Below are positions 1-8,814 of a DNA stretch of 64,000 bases, piece after piece (the first letter of the stretch is position 1; each line of letters begins with the position of its first letter). The translations under genes were made by a program, and so were the position numbers. Source of the DNA: Verrucomicrobiales bacterium (GTDB lineage Bacteria; Verrucomicrobiota; Verrucomicrobiia; Verrucomicrobiales; DEV007). The notes beneath the pieces are model-generated. The model was not told where the DNA came from. It saw only the letters and a list, made by a program, of their open reading frames with translations, and made no database searches. The stretch covers positions 1 through 64,000 of the forward strand of contig JARGPI010000007.1 of NCBI GenBank assembly GCA_029213005.1, in the 5' to 3' direction.

Positions 1-40
1 TCACTACCCATTTTTTGACCATCAATAGATGCGAAATGTT

Positions 41-51
41 TGACAGGGTAC
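41..51. repeat. Single degenerate GTACNGGGTAC-type unit
   Basis: The bases TGACAGGGTAC match the 11-bp core found in the phased arrays at 14949, 23134, 34111 and 52502, with the first GTAC degraded. No second copy lies 22 bp to either side, so this may be a decayed remnant or a chance match. It lies about 75 bp upstream of the first gene's start. Confidence 0.3.
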
Positions 52-124
52 AATCGAGGGATCCCCGGAACTCTGATAATCGCGCCCGTTGTTTCATGGC
101 AAAAAGGGGGTAGGAATTTCGCCT

Positions 125-1003
125 ATGAGATATCTATCAGTTTTTTCATTGTTCGCTGTTATGACAGGATTTACCCACGCTGAACCTCTGGCTCCGCTTC
201 CACTTTGGCCCGATGGCAAAGTGCCCGGCGAAAGCGAATTGAAACTTCCTGATGAGTCGGTCGCTTTGAAAGGGGATTATCAAATCGAGATCATGTCGAA
301 TGTATCGGTCCCCTCCCTGACCTGGTATCCGGCTGAAGGCGAAAAATCTACGGGAACTACCGTTGTGGTCTGCCCGGGCGGTGGGTATAACATACTTGCC
401 TATTCCCATGAGGGGACAGAAGTGTGCGAATGGTTAAATAGTATTGGGGTGAATGCTGCACTTTTGAAGTATAGAGTTCCGCGCCGCGATGGTCTGGAGA
501 AACACCACGCTCCACTACAGGATGTGCATCGCGCGATCGGTATGATTCGTTCTAACAAAAGTTGGAGTGAAAAAACGAAACGCGTCGGTATCCTCGGGTT
601 CTCCGCAGGCGGGCATCTCTCGGCGATGGCTCTGACCTCCGACGGGAAGCGCACTTATGAGGCTGACCCTGCGGTGGATTCCGGTTCATGCGTGCCTGAC
701 TTTGCTGTGTTGGTATACCCGGCCTATCTTCAGGACGAGAAGAATCCTGATAAACTGTCCGATGAAGTGAAAGTAGGTAAAACAACTCCGCCTGCTTTTC
801 TAGTTGTGGCTCACGGTGATAGAAAATTTGTAGAGGGGTCCGCGATTTTCTATCTCGCGATGCGGCGGAATGATCGTGATGCCGAACTACATATATATGG
901 AAAAGGTGGGCACGGATTTGGATTGAAAAATACAGGCGAGAAAGTGAACAGCTGGTCAGCCCGCGCTGGAGAGTGGATGGAGGCGATGGGGTATTTGAAA
1001 TAG
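125..1003 (+). CDS. Exported alpha/beta hydrolase (acetyl-esterase / BD-FAE-like)
   Basis: A 292-residue protein of the alpha/beta-hydrolase fold, close in layout to the acetyl xylan esterase-like group common in polysaccharide-degrading bacteria. The N-terminus MRYLSVFSLFAVMTGFTHA is a signal peptide, so I start at this ATG rather than 12 codons upstream; the G-rich stretch just before it can act as ribosome-binding site. An oxyanion-hole loop (CPGGGYN) comes first, then the nucleophile elbow GFSAGGH with Ser160, and Asp232 and His263 (GGHGFG) complete a plausible triad. The enzyme should act in the periplasm on acetyl or feruloyl esters of sugars; the exact substrate cannot be read from sequence. 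It stands alone before the division cluster, separated from rsmH by 384 bp. Confidence 0.8.
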   Translation: MRYLSVFSLFAVMTGFTHAEPLAPLPLWPDGKVPGESELKLPDESVALKGDYQIEIMSNVSVPSLTWYPAEGEKSTGTTVVVCPGGGYNILAYSHEGTEVCEWLNSIGVNAALLKYRVPRRDGLEKHHAPLQDVHRAIGMIRSNKSWSEKTKRVGILGFSAGGHLSAMALTSDGKRTYEADPAVDSGSCVPDFAVLVYPAYLQDEKNPDKLSDEVKVGKTTPPAFLVVAHGDRKFVEGSAIFYLAMRRNDRDAELHIYGKGGHGFGLKNTGEKVNSWSARAGEWMEAMGYLK

Positions 1004-1104
1004 AGAAATCTATACTCAGATCTGTGAAAACGTTCTTATATTTTCAATGCCGAGAATGTGAACGGATCGCCCCGTAGATAATTAGTTAAAATTTATATTT
1101 AAAC

Positions 1105-1134
1105 TTGCTTAACTTAATCGCGGGATGATATAGT
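1105..1134 (+). promoter_or_regulatory. Candidate sigma-70-type promoter of the division cluster
   Basis: TTGCTT (1105-1110) and TATAGT (1129-1134) are separated by 18 bp in an AT-rich stretch upstream of rsmH. Transcription from here would start near 1141, which argues against the GTG at 1133 as a start codon. This is pattern matching only. Confidence 0.4.
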
Positions 1135-1387
1135 GGCTCAGCATTCGCCTCCTCAATTGAGTTGTTTTCCGGGAGCGCGGGAATCGTTGAATTTAATCTG
1201 TTTTGCACTGTCGAGTACTATGATAATCTCAATCAAACCCTGGTTAGAAAACGCGGAAGGCGCGCCCGGCGGTGATGGTCGGGGTGGCTCTGGACTGGTC
1301 GAGTTGACCAGCGACGCTGAAATGGATGAGTTGCTGCGGGACGCAGGGCGCATGGGAGAGTTATCGAATGTTGAGTCATTGAATCGG
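1135..1387 (+). other. Leader of the rsmH operon, possibly an N-terminal extension
   Basis: The rsmH frame stays open upstream of its conventional start, with an ATG at 1220 that would add 56 residues rich in Gly, Asp and Glu. No good ribosome-binding site precedes 1220 or 1388. No mraZ gene, the usual neighbour here, is present. The stretch is either a long leader or a lineage-specific extension; I cannot decide between them. The part between 1004 and 1104 holds no recognisable feature. Confidence 0.35.
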
Positions 1388-2305
1388 ATGGAATTTTATC
1401 ATGAACCAGTTTTGGCCAGAGAGGTGTTGGAGGCTCTGCAGCCCTGCGAGGGAAAACAGTTCTACGATGGTACTCTGGGTGGTGGAGGGCACACCGGCTT
1501 GCTTCTCGCAAATGGCGCCCATGTGATCGGCAGCGATCAGGATCTGGATGCGATTAACTATGTGTCCGAAAAGTTGTCTGACTACGGCGACAGCTTCCTG
1601 CCGCTTCACGGAAACTTTTCTGAAATGGACCGGCTTCTCGGCGAGGTCGGGATCGATACGGTCGATGGGATTTTGTTAGACCTTGGCGTTTCATCTCATC
1701 AGCTCGATGAAGCGGAACGCGGATTTTCATTCCGGAACGATGGTCCTCTCGATATGCGGATGGATCAGACTCAGGGTCAAACCGCTGCCGATATTGTGAA
1801 TCATGCGGACGCCGATGAGTTAAAGAGGATTTTCCGGGAATATGGGGAGGAACACCGCGCAGCCAAAGCCGCGACCGCTATCATCGAAGCCCGTGCAAAA
1901 AAGCCTTTCGAGCGGACTTCGGAACTGGCCGACGTGATTGCCTCTGTGATTCCCAAAATGGATCGCAAACATCCTGCGACTCGCGTTTTCCAGGCTCTCC
2001 GGATCGCGGTCAACGACGAGCTGGGTGTTTTGGAAGTGGTTCTGGAGAAGGCTGTAAAGATGTTAGGTTCTGGAGGCGTTCTCGCAGTGATTACATTTCA
2101 TTCTCTTGAAGACCGGATAGTGAAGCAGTTTATGCGGGCGAAAAGCGAGGAATTTCACGATCGCCCGGAGTGGCCCGAGCCGAGACGAAATCCCGATTAT
2201 TGTCTGAAGCTTCCCCACCGCAAACCCAGAGCTCCTCAGGACGACGAGTTGGAAGCGAACTTCCGATCGCGGAGTGCCAAGCTGAGGGTCGCCGAAAAAG
2301 TCTGA
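1388..2305 (+). CDS. rsmH: 16S rRNA (cytosine1402-N4)-methyltransferase RsmH
   Basis: A 305-residue SAM-dependent methyltransferase that modifies C1402 in the ribosomal P site and is classically the first enzyme-coding gene of the division cluster. Family blocks are all visible in order: HEPVL at the N-terminus, DGTLGGGGHT (SAM loop), LDLGVSSHQLD, GPLDMRMD, HPATRVFQALRI, ITFHSLEDRIVK and the C-terminal NFRSRSAKLR. I chose the ATG that places MEFYHEPVL at the N-terminus as in homologues. The frame is open further upstream (ATG 1220, GTG 1133). The ftsL-like gene begins 9 bp after the stop, so the two are surely cotranscribed. Confidence 0.95.
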   Translation: MEFYHEPVLAREVLEALQPCEGKQFYDGTLGGGGHTGLLLANGAHVIGSDQDLDAINYVSEKLSDYGDSFLPLHGNFSEMDRLLGEVGIDTVDGILLDLGVSSHQLDEAERGFSFRNDGPLDMRMDQTQGQTAADIVNHADADELKRIFREYGEEHRAAKAATAIIEARAKKPFERTSELADVIASVIPKMDRKHPATRVFQALRIAVNDELGVLEVVLEKAVKMLGSGGVLAVITFHSLEDRIVKQFMRAKSEEFHDRPEWPEPRRNPDYCLKLPHRKPRAPQDDELEANFRSRSAKLRVAEKV

Positions 2306-2314
2306 TTTTTACCC

Positions 2315-2626
2315 ATGCAGAGCAGAAATCGCTACCGTAATCCGGTTCGAATGGTTCCGATTATTCGAGTGGTGTTTATCTGTCTTTTATTGGGTGTAGT
2401 CGGAGGCGTTTTTGTCTATCTGAGAAATCAACACGTGCAGCGCGGGGATGAAATCCGGTCAGTGGAAATCGAGATTGCCGAGCTGGATCGCGAAATTCAA
2501 TTGTGGGTTTTACGGATCGCCAATTCGAAAGACCGGGTGGAGTTGAATCGAAGGCTCGACTGGCAAAACAGTGATCTCCGATCGATCAGTCCCGCCAATA
2601 TTCTGAAGATAGAATCATCACCTTGA
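2315..2626 (+). CDS. FtsL-like small bitopic division protein
   Basis: A 103-residue protein with a short basic cytoplasmic tail, one membrane segment near residues 15-37 (VVFICLLLGVVGGVFVYL) and a periplasmic part with heptad-like spacing of Ile, Val and Leu that suits a coiled coil. FtsL proteins diverge too much to be recognised by sequence alone; the call rests on size, topology and the position between rsmH and ftsI, where ftsL sits in most bacteria. In that role it would join FtsB and FtsQ to activate septal synthesis by FtsW/FtsI. Spacing to both neighbours is under 15 bp. Confidence 0.65.
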   Translation: MQSRNRYRNPVRMVPIIRVVFICLLLGVVGGVFVYLRNQHVQRGDEIRSVEIEIAELDREIQLWVLRIANSKDRVELNRRLDWQNSDLRSISPANILKIESSP

Positions 2627-2639
2627 GTCTTTAATTCAT

Positions 2640-4481
2640 TTGGATAAGCAACAACAGTCCAGAATCGTCAGAGCCTGCTTGTTTCTCGTGATACTGCTGG
2701 GCTCTCTTTCCGTACGTTTGGTCTATATCCAGTTTTTTAAAGGCGACGCTCTTTCAGAAAGCGCCCGGGTCCATTACGAGCACGAGCAGATTCTTGAAGC
2801 ACCTCGGGGGCGGATCTTTGATCGGAACGGCGAATTGCTTGCCAGCAGCCAGGTGGTCTATAACCTGGTGGTGGACTGTGTGCACCTTCGTGACCCGGGT
2901 CTTGCTCGAATGGGGCTTGCCCGGAAAGAGGGAAAAGATGTCAAGAGTCTCCGCTATCGGTATCAGCCGGACGAACTACAGAATCGGTATTTCGAATATG
3001 TGGTCGAGGTATTATCGGGTGTGACCCGGGTGCCTCAACCTGAGTTGGCGAAAAAGCTCAAATCTAAAGATACCGGAGAGTTGGTGCTGGCCCGGAATAT
3101 CGAGGATGACTTCCAGCGGGAATTACAGAAGGTGCTGACCGATAAAGCAATAGGTGGGGTTTATCTTCGTCAGACTCATCGCCGAAATTATCCCAGTCCG
3201 CAGACGCTGACCCATGTGATTGGCTATGTGGGGGGAGATCAAAAAGGGCGCGAAGGTATCGAAAAGGTATTCGATACCGAAATGACCGGGATCGATGGAT
3301 ACAAAGTTTGCGAACGGGATCGCCGTCGCCAGGAAATCTATGCCTATCGGAAAGCTTCGATCGCGCCGATTCCGGGTAAAGATGTCTACCTGACTATTGA
3401 TATGGGGCTGCAGTCGGAAGTCGAAAATCAGATCGTTAAACTGATGACGATGTATTCCCCGGAAAAGATCTCAACGGTTTGGTTGCGTCCCAAAACCGGA
3501 GAAGTGCTGGCAATGGCAAACCGACCTCACTTTGACCTCGAAAGCCGGGTCGGTGCCCGGCGTAATATCGCGGTGTCGGATTTGTATCAACCCGGCTCCA
3601 CATTTAAGCTGGTTGCCTTCGGCGGGGCTTTTGATCAAGGCGTGGTCAGTCCCGATACGCTGATCGATTGTCATGATGGCGAGTATTCCGGGGAGGGATT
3701 CGTGATGAAAGATCACGCACCGTTCGGAAAGCTGACTGCGGAGATGGTCCTCGCAAAATCGTCAAACATCGGGACCTACATGGTGGCTCGCCCGCTTGGT
3801 CGCGATGGGTTTCATCATTATATGGATCTATTCGGTTTTGGACGGAAAACCGGCATCGCTTCAACCGCGGAAAGTCCCGGGGCGATCTACCCGGTGAATC
3901 AATGGACAGGCCCTTCGTTTTCATCGAAAGCGATTGGTTACGAGGTGATGGTGACGCCCTTGCAGATGGCGACCGCCTGCGGGGTGATCGCGAATGGAGG
4001 TGTTTATCAATCGCCGGTCCTGGTAAAAGGCGTGACTGATAGCGATGCCGCGGATTTTAATGGTGGTGCGCAGAACAGGGCGCGCCGGGTTATCAGCAAA
4101 GAGGCAGCGGCTGATCTGAAAGATTGTATGGTCACGGCGCTGCGGATCGGGACTGCCCGGAGAGCCGCTATTCCCGGGTATACGGTGGCGGGAAAAACCG
4201 GAACCGCACGGAAACACGTCGAAAATGTGGGTTATGTGGACGGGCGTTACGTGGTTTCCTTTGTGGGCTTTTTACCGGCGGACGATCCGGAGCTGTTGGG
4301 GATTATCGTAATTGATGATCCCAAATCCAATGATTTGGACCTTTATGGTGGAACGGTTGCTGCTCCAGCCTTTAAATCCATCGCTCAGGAAGCTGTGAAA
4401 ATTCTGGGAATAATGCCCAATGCTCCTTTGGAGACGACTTCGCGGACCAATGAATCGTCAGTCGCGTCGATTCGCGATTGA
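2640..4481 (+). CDS. ftsI: Peptidoglycan D,D-transpeptidase FtsI (class B PBP, PBP3 type)
   Basis: A 613-residue class B penicillin-binding protein that crosslinks septal peptidoglycan. One N-terminal membrane anchor (about residues 11-31) is followed by the dimerisation domain with APRGRIFDRNGELLASS. The transpeptidase domain has all three catalytic motifs: S320-T-F-K323, S374-S-N376 and K519-T-G521. The start is a TTG placed just before the membrane anchor; the first in-frame ATG lies much further inside and would remove the anchor, so TTG is preferred. There is no C-terminal PASTA domain. It follows the ftsL-like gene by 13 bp and precedes murE by 90 bp. Confidence 0.93.
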   Translation: MDKQQQSRIVRACLFLVILLGSLSVRLVYIQFFKGDALSESARVHYEHEQILEAPRGRIFDRNGELLASSQVVYNLVVDCVHLRDPGLARMGLARKEGKDVKSLRYRYQPDELQNRYFEYVVEVLSGVTRVPQPELAKKLKSKDTGELVLARNIEDDFQRELQKVLTDKAIGGVYLRQTHRRNYPSPQTLTHVIGYVGGDQKGREGIEKVFDTEMTGIDGYKVCERDRRRQEIYAYRKASIAPIPGKDVYLTIDMGLQSEVENQIVKLMTMYSPEKISTVWLRPKTGEVLAMANRPHFDLESRVGARRNIAVSDLYQPGSTFKLVAFGGAFDQGVVSPDTLIDCHDGEYSGEGFVMKDHAPFGKLTAEMVLAKSSNIGTYMVARPLGRDGFHHYMDLFGFGRKTGIASTAESPGAIYPVNQWTGPSFSSKAIGYEVMVTPLQMATACGVIANGGVYQSPVLVKGVTDSDAADFNGGAQNRARRVISKEAAADLKDCMVTALRIGTARRAAIPGYTVAGKTGTARKHVENVGYVDGRYVVSFVGFLPADDPELLGIIVIDDPKSNDLDLYGGTVAAPAFKSIAQEAVKILGIMPNAPLETTSRTNESSVASIRD

Positions 4482-4571
4482 TTCGAGGAAAAATCTTTGG
4501 ATTTAATTCAGTTTTGACTGACGAATTGACGTTATAGAAGGAACGCCCGAATTTGCTGCACCACGTGACTT

Positions 4572-6101
4572 ATGAAGCTCGCTGATATTATAGATTCCAT
4601 CCACATCAAATCAGTATCCGGATCGTTGGATCTGGAAATTGATGAAATTTGCTTTGATTCCAGAAAGGCGCGGAAAGGCTCCGTTTTCTGTGCGTTGCCG
4701 GGCGTAAATGCTGACGGAAACGAATTCGTCGAGGCAGCGCTGGAAGCGGGAGCGGATGCGATTATCTCCGAGCAGCCTTATCCCGCTACCTCAACCGCGA
4801 CCTGGCTTCACGTTGGCAACGCGAGAGAGGCGATGGGTATTGCCTCCGCAAATCTGTACGGCAATCCCTCCATGGAAATGGCGACAATCGGGGTGACCGG
4901 AACCAATGGGAAAACCACCACCTCATTGCTGATACATCATCTTTTGCAGTGTAATATGCGCCGCGCCGGAATGATCGGAACAATCGAATATGTGATCGGG
5001 GATCACTCCCGGCCAGCACCGCACACTACGCCCGAGTCGCCTGAGCTTCAGCATTTGCTCCGGGAAATGCGGGATGAAGATTGCCGGGGCGTGGTGATGG
5101 AAGTGTCGTCCCACGGATTGACTCAGCATCGGACCACCGGAGTTCACTTTGATGTCGGGGTTTTCACCAATCTGAGTCAGGATCATCTCGATTTTCACGG
5201 CAACATGGATGCCTATTTTGAGGCGAAAAAGCTCCTCATGGACCGGATGGATGAAGATCCCCGGAAAAAGGGCGTCATGATCATCAATAAAGACGATAGC
5301 TACGGCGACCGTCTTCTCAAAGCGCCGGGCATTTCCCGAATCGAGCGAATCAGCTTCGGGCGTTCCGCCAACTGCGATTTCAAAGCCTCCGACATCAAAT
5401 CGGGATTCGACGGCACTCAATTCAAGCTCTCAATGAAGGGGCGTCAGTGCCTCGTCAAAACTCCTCTGATCGGTGGGTTTAACGTTTACAACACTCTGGC
5501 GGCGCTTGCGGCGGTCAAGGGGATCAAATTGAATATGCGCGAGGCGATCAAAAACCTCGAAACCTGTCCTCAAGTTCCCGGTCGTCTTGAAGCGGTCGGC
5601 GGCAGACAGATCAACTATCGGGTTTTTGTCGACTACGCCCACACTCCGGACGCGCTGGTCAATGCTGTGGCGACTCTCCGGGAACTCAAGCCCAACCGCC
5701 TGATCACAGTTTTCGGGTGTGGTGGCGATCGCGATCGGTCGAAACGCGCGCCGATGGCAGCGGCGGCTGAAGCGGGCAGTGATTTCTCCATTCTCACCTC
5801 GGACAATCCGAGAACGGAAGATCCCGAATCGATTTTAGCGGATGCCGAAAGAGGTTTCAGAGGTTCGGCTTATGAGAAAATTCCGGATCGTCGCGAGGCT
5901 ATTCGGCGGGCCATTGATTTAGCGGGAGCTCGCGACATCGTTCTGATCGCGGGTAAAGGTCACGAAACTTATCAGGAAATTGACGGCGTTCGTCACGATT
6001 TCGATGACCGTCTCGAAGCTCGCAATGCGATTGCGGCGAAAGCGGAAAAGCCGATCGAAGATGAGTTTCCAGAGAGTGACTACGATCGCGACCGATATTG
6101 A
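4572..6101 (+). CDS. murE: UDP-MurNAc-L-Ala-D-Glu:meso-diaminopimelate ligase MurE
   Basis: A 509-residue ATP-dependent Mur ligase adding the third stem-peptide residue in the cytoplasm. The N-terminal UDP-binding domain comes first, then the ATP loop GTNGKTT (residues 110-116), the central-domain TTPESPELQ segment, and in the C-terminal domain the DNPR motif (411-414), which in this family selects meso-diaminopimelate rather than lysine. That predicts a Gram-negative type, DAP-containing wall. murF starts 5 bp after the stop. Confidence 0.96.
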   Translation: MKLADIIDSIHIKSVSGSLDLEIDEICFDSRKARKGSVFCALPGVNADGNEFVEAALEAGADAIISEQPYPATSTATWLHVGNAREAMGIASANLYGNPSMEMATIGVTGTNGKTTTSLLIHHLLQCNMRRAGMIGTIEYVIGDHSRPAPHTTPESPELQHLLREMRDEDCRGVVMEVSSHGLTQHRTTGVHFDVGVFTNLSQDHLDFHGNMDAYFEAKKLLMDRMDEDPRKKGVMIINKDDSYGDRLLKAPGISRIERISFGRSANCDFKASDIKSGFDGTQFKLSMKGRQCLVKTPLIGGFNVYNTLAALAAVKGIKLNMREAIKNLETCPQVPGRLEAVGGRQINYRVFVDYAHTPDALVNAVATLRELKPNRLITVFGCGGDRDRSKRAPMAAAAEAGSDFSILTSDNPRTEDPESILADAERGFRGSAYEKIPDRREAIRRAIDLAGARDIVLIAGKGHETYQEIDGVRHDFDDRLEARNAIAAKAEKPIEDEFPESDYDRDRY

Positions 6102-6105
6102 TTTT

Positions 6106-7476
6106 ATGATCCCTTCAAACCTATTCGATGTCGCTCAATGGGGCGGCGGAGCGTTGATCGCGGGAGTTCCGGCTGCCACGATGACGAAAATCTCGTCCGA
6201 CACCCGTTCGATTCAGCCCGGTGATACCTTTCTCGCTCTGAAGGGTGAAAATTTTAACGGACACGACTTTCTCGGGAAAGCGATCGAGGCCGGTGCATCC
6301 AGTCTGATAGTCAGCGAATTGCCGGCGGAGACGGAATCATACTCCGGCAATATTATCCACGTGCGCAATACGCTGAAGGCACTCCAGGAAATCGCGTTGA
6401 ACTATCGCCGCAAAGTGATTTCAGATCTTTTCGTTGTCGGTGTCACGGGGAGCAACGGGAAGACTTCGACCAAAGATTTTCTCAACGCCGTCCTCAGTCA
6501 GGCCGGCAAGGTTAATGCGACCAAAGGGAATTTGAATAACCACATCGGACTGCCCATGACCGTGCTCGATACGGAATCCGAAGATCGCTTCGGGATTTGG
6601 GAAATGGGAATGAATCATCCCGGCGAAATCAGTCCGCTCGCTGAGATTGCCAATCCCGATGCGGCGGTGATTACCAATGTCGGCACCGCTCATATCGAGC
6701 ACATGAAGACCCGCGAAGCGATTGCCCGCGAGAAAGGGGCTTTAGCCAGAGCTATCGGGAAAGACGGATTTTGTGTGATGCCGGCGACCGACGATTATTT
6801 TGATTTCATCGCTTCACAGGTTCGCTGCGAAATGATTGGAGTCGGTGGGGAAAAGAGTTTGGTTCGGGCCGATGATCTACAGGTAGCGAGCGATGGTATT
6901 TCATTCACATTGTGGATCGACGGTGAAACGGCGTCTGTTTCTCTGCCCGTTCCCGGGCGACACATGGTGATGAACAGTCTTCTGGCCGCTGCGGTGGGTT
7001 ACCGGAAAGGCATTTCGATTGATCAGATCGCCGCCGGTCTGTCAGCTACTAAAATGACCGGGGGACGCCTTGAAAAAGATGGGTGGAACGGCATTTCAAT
7101 ATTAAACGACAGTTACAACGCCAATCCCGATTCCGTAAAAGCTGCGCTGCTCAGTCTGACTGAAGTTCCGTCTGAAGGTCGCAAGATAGCGGTTCTGGGT
7201 TTTATGGGGGAACTTGGGGAGCATGAAGAATCTGCTCATCACGAAGTTGGTGCATATGCTACCGAAGTTGGGGTTGATTTATTGGTTACCGTGTCCGAAA
7301 AGGCTGCTCTCATCGGGGATGGAGCCGGTGGGAAAATTAAAACCGAAAAATTTGAAAGTCATGAGGCCGCTGCATCGTACCTGAAGGGGGAGCTGGCCAC
7401 CGGGGACACACTTCTGGTTAAAGGAAGCCGGGCAGCGAGGATGGAAACTGTAATCGACATTTTAAAGAAAAACTAA
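6106..7476 (+). CDS. murF: UDP-MurNAc-tripeptide:D-Ala-D-Ala ligase MurF
   Basis: A 456-residue Mur ligase that adds D-Ala-D-Ala to the UDP-linked tripeptide. The ATP loop GSNGKTST is at residues 115-122, followed by the central-domain blocks NLNNHIGLP and EMGMNHPGEI and the C-terminal NDSYNANPDSVK typical of MurF. The start is the ATG just after the murE stop; an earlier in-frame ATG at 5980 would lie inside murE and add 42 residues unlike the family. mraY follows 10 bp downstream. Confidence 0.95.
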   Translation: MIPSNLFDVAQWGGGALIAGVPAATMTKISSDTRSIQPGDTFLALKGENFNGHDFLGKAIEAGASSLIVSELPAETESYSGNIIHVRNTLKALQEIALNYRRKVISDLFVVGVTGSNGKTSTKDFLNAVLSQAGKVNATKGNLNNHIGLPMTVLDTESEDRFGIWEMGMNHPGEISPLAEIANPDAAVITNVGTAHIEHMKTREAIAREKGALARAIGKDGFCVMPATDDYFDFIASQVRCEMIGVGGEKSLVRADDLQVASDGISFTLWIDGETASVSLPVPGRHMVMNSLLAAAVGYRKGISIDQIAAGLSATKMTGGRLEKDGWNGISILNDSYNANPDSVKAALLSLTEVPSEGRKIAVLGFMGELGEHEESAHHEVGAYATEVGVDLLVTVSEKAALIGDGAGGKIKTEKFESHEAAASYLKGELATGDTLLVKGSRAARMETVIDILKKN

Positions 7477-7485
7477 GACCTCAGC

Positions 7486-8649
7486 ATGTTGTATCTACTT
7501 CACGAGTACGCCAATTCCAGTGATTGGCTAAGCTTCCTCAACGTCTTTCAATACCAGACCTTCAGAGCCGCAGCCGCCTGTCTCACCGCCTTTCTCGTCG
7601 TCGTGCTACTCGGGGAAAAGGTTATTTTGAAACTGATCTCACTGAAAGCGGGCCAGCCTATTCGAACTGCGGAGGAGGTTCACAAGCTCGCCGAGCTCCA
7701 CGGAGGCAAAGTCGGAACGCCAACGATGGGCGGGATTTTGATCGTGGGGGGCGTGGTTCTCGGAGTTGTGCTCTGGGCAAAGATGACCAACCCTTTCATC
7801 TGGGCTCTCCTCGCGGTGACGCTGGTGACCTGTTTACTTGGATTTGTCGATGATTACCAGAAGGTGGCCAAGAAGAATTCCGCCGGAGTCAGTGGAAAAG
7901 TGAAACTGTTTGTTCAGGTCGGGATTTCTCTTCTCGCGATTCTATTCCTGTTTTTCTACGATCACGAGGTTTACGGCTTTGCCAAACCTTACACCACCGA
8001 AGCCGGTGAAATTTTCCGGGTTTCCCAGCATATCCGCGAACTTTGGGTGCCGTTTATCAAACAGCCGGTGATTCCGGATATGGGCCTCTACGCGGTGTTT
8101 GTGCTTCCTGTGGTGATTGTGGCCTGTTCCAATGCGGTGAACCTGACCGACGGACTCGACGGTCTCGCTACCGGATGTACCCTCACTGCTTCAGCGGCCT
8201 ACGCGATTTTTTCCTACGCTTCGGGACATGCCCTTGCTTCCTCATATCTCTACATGCCGTTCCATCCTTACGTCGGGGAAGTTACTATTTTCTGCACCGC
8301 ACTTTTCGGGGCCTGTCTCGGGTTTCTCTGGTTCAACTGTCACCCGGCAAGGGTCTTTATGGGCGATACCGGGTCGCTGGCGATCGGGGGAATGCTCGGC
8401 ATGATCGCGATCTGCACCAAGCAGGAGTTTCTGCTCGCCATTGTCGGGGGTGTTTTTGTGATGGAAGCGGGTTCGGTGATCCTTCAGGTCATCAGTTTCA
8501 AAACCACCGGGAAACGCATTTTCCGGATGTCTCCGATTCACCACCACTTCGAGCTGAAAGGTTGGGCAGAGAGTAAAGTGATCAATCGCTTTTGGATTCT
8601 CTCGATCATCTTTGCCCTGATTGGCATCGCGACATTGAAGATCCGTTAG
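7486..8649 (+). CDS. mraY: Phospho-N-acetylmuramoyl-pentapeptide transferase MraY
   Basis: A 387-residue polytopic membrane enzyme that transfers phospho-MurNAc-pentapeptide to undecaprenyl phosphate, making lipid I. Around ten membrane segments are visible. Catalytic motifs include VDDYQK with its Asp pair, NAVNLTDGLDGLA, FMGDTGSLAIGG and the C-terminal SPIHHHFE. It ends the division block: no murD, ftsW, murG or murC follows, so the rest of the cluster must lie elsewhere. Two short hairpins lie directly after the stop. Confidence 0.96.
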   Translation: MLYLLHEYANSSDWLSFLNVFQYQTFRAAAACLTAFLVVVLLGEKVILKLISLKAGQPIRTAEEVHKLAELHGGKVGTPTMGGILIVGGVVLGVVLWAKMTNPFIWALLAVTLVTCLLGFVDDYQKVAKKNSAGVSGKVKLFVQVGISLLAILFLFFYDHEVYGFAKPYTTEAGEIFRVSQHIRELWVPFIKQPVIPDMGLYAVFVLPVVIVACSNAVNLTDGLDGLATGCTLTASAAYAIFSYASGHALASSYLYMPFHPYVGEVTIFCTALFGACLGFLWFNCHPARVFMGDTGSLAIGGMLGMIAICTKQEFLLAIVGGVFVMEAGSVILQVISFKTTGKRIFRMSPIHHHFELKGWAESKVINRFWILSIIFALIGIATLKIR

Positions 8650-8656
8650 CCCTTGT

Positions 8657-8705
8657 GCGGGTCGGCCCGCGTGGTCCCCTTGCGTGGCTCATGGTTTTTA
8701 CCATG
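8657..8705. terminator. Two hairpins between the convergent ends of mraY and the YheT-like gene
   Basis: GCGGG-TCGG-CCCGC (8657-8670) is a 5-bp stem with a four-base loop beginning 8 bases after the mraY stop. CATGGT-TTTT-ACCATG (8690-8705) is a second, 6-bp stem. Neither is followed by a clear T tract, so termination here is only a suggestion. The rest of the gap up to 8814 shows nothing recognisable. Confidence 0.3.
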
Positions 8706-8814
8706 CGCTACGGTGTCCTCTTTTATGAGGCAAAACAGGTGTCGATCGTCCCGGTAAGCATCGCTGGTGCGGTTACGCTGCGGCATTAAGCCACATTGTT
8801 CCCAACGTAGCTGC

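Noticed and set aside
1133..1387. GTG at 1133 as rsmH start
   Set aside because: It overlaps the candidate -10 element and adds 85 residues absent from the family.
5980..6105. ATG at 5980 as murF start
   Set aside because: It lies inside murE and adds a basic stretch foreign to MurF; the ATG at 6106 fits the family and the 4-bp gap.
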